Origin: Sinomonas notoginsengisoli
GTDB taxonomy: Bacteria; Actinomycetota; Actinomycetes; Actinomycetales; Micrococcaceae
Length of the DNA: 64,000 nt
Direction: 5' to 3'
Assembly: GCF_021554725.1 (NCBI RefSeq)
Contig: NZ_JAIZDP010000001.1
Location: 248,001-312,000 of the forward strand
The notes below the pieces were generated by a model that saw only the letters and a program-made list of their open reading frames with translations, did no database searches and was not told where the DNA came from. Every line of letters begins with the position of its first letter. Within the stretch, counting starts at the first letter, position 1. Of the stretch, positions 60,317 to 64,000 are shown one piece after another. A program made the translations under genes and the position numbers.

Positions 60317-61204
60317 CTATCCGGCGCGGTTCACGAGGTCGAGGAAGTCCCTCGCACTGCGGGGGAGCGGTGCACCTGCGTCCCACACGGCCCGCAGCAC
60401 GCGGCCGAGACGCAGCTGCGGCGTCGGCACCTCTACCACACGGCTGGCCCGCAACGCGGCCTGGACCGCGAGCCGGCTCACGACCCCGGGGCCGAGCCCC
60501 GCGGCGACGCTCGCCACGAGCGCCGCGTTGCTGCCCACCTCAAAGCGCGCACCAGCGCCGAACGGGGCGAGGGCCAGATCAGCCGTCTGCCGCGTGCCCG
60601 AGCGAGGCTCCCGCACCACGAGGCCGGCCGAGGCAACAGCGTCAGGCGAGATCGCGCCGTCGTGCGCCCAGGGATGGTCGGGGCGGACGATGACGACGAG
60701 CTCGTCCCGACCCACCTCGAGGTAGCGGAAGCCCGTCTGCACCGTGGGCCCCTCGACGAAGCCGAGATCCGCCGCACCGGAGCGCAGGCGGTCGAAGACC
60801 TCGTCCGAGTTGCCCACGTCGAGGGTCGTGGTCACGGACGCGAGCCGCTGCTGCGCCGCAGCCAGCCAACCCGGCATGAGGTGCTCAGCGACCGTGAGGG
60901 ATGCGCAGAGGTGGAGGCTGCCGCGGCCGCCCTCGAGCGCTCCCACGGAACGCGCCACACTCTCCGCGGCCTCCACCACCTCGGCGGCGAGGCCAGCCAC
61001 CACGCGGCCGCGGTCGGTCAGGCGTGTTCCACGCGGTGTGCGGCGCGCGAGCGGGAAGCCGGCCGAACGCTCCATCTGCTCAAGGAGGCGCGAGGCATTG
61101 GGCTGGGCCATCCCAGTGCTGCGCGCCGCGGCTCCGATGCTCCCCTCGGAAGCGAGCGCGGCGAGGAAGCGGTAGTGCCTCAGATCCCAGTCACGAACGC
61201 TCAT
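60317..61204 (-). CDS. LysR-family regulator
   Basis: 295 residues. Winged helix LRHYRFLAALASEGSIGAAARSTGMAQPNASRLLEQME at the N-terminus, then a periplasmic-binding-like effector domain. It is divergent from the YeiH-type transporter; in other bacteria LysR-type YeiE regulates yeiH, so control of that gene is likely. ATG 61204 lies six bases after TATGCT. The loop WAHDGAIS in the effector domain is an exact copy of the dispersed 12-mer. Confidence 0.88.
   Translation of the reverse strand: MSVRDWDLRHYRFLAALASEGSIGAAARSTGMAQPNASRLLEQMERSAGFPLARRTPRGTRLTDRGRVVAGLAAEVVEAAESVARSVGALEGGRGSLHLCASLTVAEHLMPGWLAAAQQRLASVTTTLDVGNSDEVFDRLRSGAADLGFVEGPTVQTGFRYLEVGRDELVVIVRPDHPWAHDGAISPDAVASAGLVVREPRSGTRQTADLALAPFGAGARFEVGSNAALVASVAAGLGPGVVSRLAVQAALRASRVVEVPTPQLRLGRVLRAVWDAGAPLPRSARDFLDLVNRAG
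60655..60666. repeat. Dispersed 12-mer inside the LysR gene
   Basis: Exact CGCCGTCGTGCG; in the lysR frame (minus strand) it reads AHDGA. Confidence 0.6.
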
Positions 61205-61210
61205 ATCTGA

Positions 61211-61216
61211 AGCATA
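61211..61216 (-). promoter_or_regulatory. -10 of a leaderless promoter for the LysR gene
   Basis: TATGCT on the minus strand, six bases before the ATG; it lies in an ATAT-N7-ATAT partial palindrome that could be the LysR site. Confidence 0.4.
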
Positions 61217-61275
61217 TGGCCGGCATGCCGAATTGCCGTCTACCGACGATGCCCGGCGGTCGAGACGATAGGAGC

Positions 61276-62313
61276 ATGGCAGCCCCAGGACCCGCGACAC
61301 CGCGCTCGACCACCGAGGCTGCCCCGCGCTCCACACGCCAGCCTCTCAGCCGCGCCGTGCCGGGGCTGGCTGTCGCGCTCACGGGCGCCGCGGTCGCGGT
61401 CGGAGCTGCAGCGCTCGTCCCAGGCCTCAGCCCGCTGCTCGTGGCGATAGTCCTCGGCATCGCCCTCCGCAACCTCGGGCTCCTGTCCGCACGGCTCGCC
61501 CTTGGGCTCGCCGTCGCAGCCCGTGTCCCGCTGCGGGCAGGAATCGTCGTCCTCGGCCTCCAGCTGTCCCTCAGGGACCTGGCCGCCCTGGGCTGGGGCA
61601 TTCCCGCGATCGCGGCGACGGTCGTCGTTACCGGGATCCTCGCGACCGTGCTCCTCGGGCGTCTCCTGCGTGTCCCGGCACGCCAGGCGCTCCTGGTGGC
61701 CTGTGGATTCTCGATCTGCGGTGCAGCCGCGGTAGCGGGTGTCGAATCGGTGGTGGACGCCGACGAGGAGGATACCGTCACAGCCGTGGCCCTCGTGGTC
61801 CTCTTCGGTACCCTGATGATCCCCGCCGTCCCCCTGCTCGCGGGGATTCTCGGACTCGATACGCGAACAACCGCGCTGTGGGCCGGATCGAGTGTGCACG
61901 AGGTCGCCCAGGTCGTCGCCGTGGGAGGCCTGCTCGGGAGTGGCGCGCTCGCGCTTGCCATCACGGTCAAGCTCGCCCGCGTCCTCATGCTCGCGCCCGT
62001 CGCAGCCGTGCTCTCATGGCGGCAGCGCCGCACCGGATCCTCAGGCGGAAAGCGGCCGCCCATCGTCCCGCTCTTCGTCCTCGGCTTCGTGGGGCTCGTG
62101 GCCGCGCGGACCGCGATGCCTATCCCGTCTGAGGTGCTCTCCATGGCATCGGCCCTGCAGACCTTCCTGCTCACGACGGCGATGCTCGCCCTGGGCACCG
62201 GCGTCCAGATCCGCTCGCTCGTGCGGCGCGGAGGCAAGACGCTAGCCCTCGCGGGGGGCTCGACACTCATGGTCGGGGCAGTTGGCCTTGCCGGCGCCCT
62301 CATCGTCGCGTGA
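61276..62313 (+). CDS. YeiH/UPF0324 family putative anion (sulfonate/sulfate) exporter
   Basis: 345 residues with about ten membrane segments. Family blocks: LVAIVLGIALRNLG, VACGFSICGAAAVAG (the conserved CG repeat) and TALWAGSSVHEVAQVVAVGG. Substrates proposed are sulfate or related anions. The ATG at 61276 is a conservative choice; in-frame ATGs at 61249 and 61216 are possible, and none has a convincing ribosome site. Confidence 0.85.
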   Translation: MAAPGPATPRSTTEAAPRSTRQPLSRAVPGLAVALTGAAVAVGAAALVPGLSPLLVAIVLGIALRNLGLLSARLALGLAVAARVPLRAGIVVLGLQLSLRDLAALGWGIPAIAATVVVTGILATVLLGRLLRVPARQALLVACGFSICGAAAVAGVESVVDADEEDTVTAVALVVLFGTLMIPAVPLLAGILGLDTRTTALWAGSSVHEVAQVVAVGGLLGSGALALAITVKLARVLMLAPVAAVLSWRQRRTGSSGGKRPPIVPLFVLGFVGLVAARTAMPIPSEVLSMASALQTFLLTTAMLALGTGVQIRSLVRRGGKTLALAGGSTLMVGAVGLAGALIVA

Positions 62314-62351
62314 CCCATAGCTGTCCTCGCGACATGGCGGTCATCGCGGCG

Positions 62352-62357
62352 TAGGCT
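62352..62357 (+). promoter_or_regulatory. -10 of the EamA promoter
   Basis: TAGGCT, followed by a leader of about 27 nt with GGGAGG (62381-62386). Confidence 0.4.
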
Positions 62358-62390
62358 GGGGCCCCGAACCCGGATCTGCAGGGAGGCGAC

Positions 62391-63365
62391 ATGGGAGGCC
62401 CACGCCGTGACCACGGCCTGGGTGTCGCCTGCGTCCTCGGGGCCTCGGTCCTGTGGGGCACCACCGGTACGGCCTCGTCCTTCGCCCCAGCAGTGACACC
62501 CCTTGCCATCGGGGCGGCCTCAATGGGCTTCGGCGGGCTCCTTCTGGCCGCCACCTCGGGCCGCCAGACCGCCCGCCAGCGGCACGAGCTCGCGCGATCG
62601 TGGAGGCCCATCCTGATCGGCGGGGCCGCGGTGCTCGTCTACGCCGTCGCCTTCTACACCTCGATGCGTCTCGCTGGAGTGGCTATCGGCACCGCCGTGT
62701 CGATCGGCGGCGCACCCGTTGCCGCTGCCCTGCTCGAGCGCATCGTCGACGGCCGGCAGCTCTCAGGGCGGTGGATCGCCGGCGCGGCGCTCGGCACCGC
62801 CGGGGCGGTGGTCCTGTGCCTTGTGCGCGGCATAGGTGATTCCCGTTCCCCGTCCGGCGAGGCGGCCCAGACGGTGGCGGGGGTGGCGCTCGGGGCTCTC
62901 GCAGCGGCGTCGTACGCCCTCTACTCGTTCACGAGCCACCCAATAATCCGCGGGGGCGTGGGCTCGCGGGCCGCCGTTGGCGCCACGTTCGGCACCTCGG
63001 CGCTCGGCCTGCTCGTCGTCCTGGCGTTCACGGGCGGGGCCTTCCTCGACTCATGGGGGAACATCGCGGTCGGCGCATACCTGGCCGCGGTGCCGATGTT
63101 CGCCGGGTACATCCTGTTCGGCTGGGGACTGAGCGGCGTTCCCGCGAGTACTGCCACGACGGTGTCCCTGGCCGAACCGGTCGTCGCGGCCTTCCTTGCG
63201 GTCGTGGTGGTGGGGGAGCGGCTTCCGCCGGCCAGTTGGCTCGGCATGGCCCTCATCGTCGCGGGCCTCGCCGTGCTCGCGGTTCCGGTGCCGGCACGGG
63301 CGGGCCTGCGCCGTCGTGCGCCGGCGGTTTCAGCCGACGTCAACGCACTGGAGGCGAAGGGGTAG
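62391..63365 (+). CDS. EamA-family transporter (DMT superfamily)
   Basis: 324 residues, ten membrane segments arranged as two EamA repeats: GASVLWGTTGTASSFAP opens the first and VALGALAAASYALYSF the second. Substrates of the family include amino acids and metabolites; specificity is unknown. The C-terminus is a short basic tail (LRRRAPAVSADVNALEAKG) encoded partly by the dispersed 12-mer. A PHP-domain gene begins two bases after its stop. Confidence 0.88.
   Translation: MGGPRRDHGLGVACVLGASVLWGTTGTASSFAPAVTPLAIGAASMGFGGLLLAATSGRQTARQRHELARSWRPILIGGAAVLVYAVAFYTSMRLAGVAIGTAVSIGGAPVAAALLERIVDGRQLSGRWIAGAALGTAGAVVLCLVRGIGDSRSPSGEAAQTVAGVALGALAAASYALYSFTSHPIIRGGVGSRAAVGATFGTSALGLLVVLAFTGGAFLDSWGNIAVGAYLAAVPMFAGYILFGWGLSGVPASTATTVSLAEPVVAAFLAVVVVGERLPPASWLGMALIVAGLAVLAVPVPARAGLRRRAPAVSADVNALEAKG
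63309..63320. repeat. Dispersed 12-mer in the EamA tail
   Basis: Exact CGCCGTCGTGCG near the 3' end of the gene, encoding part of the basic tail RRRAP. Confidence 0.6.
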
Positions 63366-63367
63366 CC

Positions 63368-64000
63368 GTGGATCCGGTCGGGGCCCTCAGGGAGATCGCG
63401 TTCTGGCTTGAGCGCGCACAGGCCGAACGGTACCGTGTTCGAGCCTTCCGGACGGCCGCGGATGTTGTCGCGGCAATGGCGCCCGAGGAGGTCGCTGCCC
63501 GTGCACGTGACGGCAGGCTCAAGCGTGCCAAGGGCATCGGGGAGAGGACCTTCGCGATCATCCGCCAGGCGGTCGACGGCGACGTGCCCGACTACCTGAG
63601 CGAGCTGCGCGATGAGGCCCAGGCCTTGCCGGCGGCAGGCTCCGGACCCGGCGGGGGAGAGCTGCACTCCAGGCTCCGCGGCGACCTCCACTCGCACAGC
63701 GATGCCTCGGACGGCACGGTCCCTTTCGAGCAGATGGCCGAGGCGGGGCGATGGCTCGGCCGCGAGTACCTCGCTCTGACCGACCACTCCCCGAACCTCA
63801 CGATCGCCAACGGGCTCGATGCCGGGCGGCTCGCGCGGCAGATCGACGCCGTGGCCGAGGTGAACGCGTCATCGCCCGACGGGTTCCGGCTGCTCACGGG
63901 GATCGAGGCGGACATCCTCGAGGACGGCAGTCTGGACCAGACGCCCGTGATGCTGGGGAAGCTCGATGTCGTGGTGGCGAGTGTCCATTCGAAGCTGCGC
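63368..64000 (+). CDS. PHP-domain protein with N-terminal helix-hairpin-helix region (3' truncated by window edge)
   Basis: The first 211 codons are visible. Residues 1-75 (VDPVGALREIAFWLERAQAE, then KRAKGIGERTFAIIRQ) resemble the N-terminal helical and HhH part of family X polymerases; the PHP domain begins at RGDLHSHSDASDG (metal ligands), with LTDHSPNLTIANG and TGIEADIL. PHP domains hydrolyse phosphoesters. Family members include histidinol phosphatase-like and polymerase-linked proteins. GTG 63368 is coupled to the EamA stop. Confidence 0.82.
   Translation, partial: MDPVGALREIAFWLERAQAERYRVRAFRTAADVVAAMAPEEVAARARDGRLKRAKGIGERTFAIIRQAVDGDVPDYLSELRDEAQALPAAGSGPGGGELHSRLRGDLHSHSDASDGTVPFEQMAEAGRWLGREYLALTDHSPNLTIANGLDAGRLARQIDAVAEVNASSPDGFRLLTGIEADILEDGSLDQTPVMLGKLDVVVASVHSKLR

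Overview
The window is a GC-rich (about 70%), gene-dense actinobacterial chromosome segment with no phage, insertion sequence or CRISPR array that I can see. It carries a Pup-proteasome operon, mycothiol ligase MshC, RbpA, a polyprenol-phosphate-mannose synthase, GlgC/GlgA of the maltose-1-phosphate type and a fused PafBC. Together these point to the Micrococcales, most likely an Arthrobacter/Sinomonas-like member of the Micrococcaceae. This is inference from gene content; no 16S gene is present.

Layout. 0-4.8 kb: a truncated AAA+ ATPase, zinc-free ribosomal protein L31, a lipoate ligase, a merA/merR mercury pair and a RibD/DHFR-like reductase. 4.8-11 kb: aminopeptidase N, then a three-gene set (circularly permuted ATP-grasp, alpha-E, transglutaminase). 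11-16 kb: a zinc-ribbon SDR-like protein, divergent glgC/glgA, and Hsp20. 16-22.5 kb: two divergent fatty-acid operons, tetR-acyl-CoA oxidase and thiolase-FabG4-MaoC, sharing one palindromic operator. 22.5-27.6 kb: a near-empty 500-bp stretch, a short alcohol dehydrogenase, tRNA-Leu(GAG), an M20 peptidase, an acyl-CoA dehydrogenase and two small proteins. 27.7-33.8 kb: uppP, mshC, PAC2, HAD phosphatase, site-2 protease and trmI. 33.9-48.6 kb: mpa-dop-pup-prcB-prcA-pafA, two FKBPs, pafBC, a small membrane protein, tatA, tatC and helY, in the order known from mycobacteria. 48.6-64 kb: an amidohydrolase, a candidate structured RNA, a polyprenol-phosphate mannosyltransferase, rbpA, SPFH and NfeD proteins, MocR/YczE, RlmA-like, S9 peptidase, peptide deformylase, a lipoprotein, LysR/YeiH, EamA and a truncated PHP protein.

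How they work together. The 34-40.6 kb operon encodes nearly a complete Pup-proteasome pathway: the tag (Pup), deamidase (Dop), ligase (PafA), unfolding ATPase (Mpa/ARC) and core (PrcB/PrcA). PafBC downstream is the family's DNA-damage activator. The 16-22.5 kb genes make up much of a beta-oxidation cycle.

Regulation. About eighteen genes have a TANNNT-type -10 hexamer placed 6-8 nt before the start codon, which predicts leaderless mRNAs, and several start codons here were chosen on that basis. In four places the TAG stop codon of one gene is also the first half of the next gene's -10. A 12-mer, CGCCGTCGTGCG, occurs ten times exactly, in terminator stems and also inside coding sequence, where one frame reads AHDGA. 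The candidate RNA at 50.4-50.56 kb, preceded by a near-consensus promoter, is the best lead for something undescribed.
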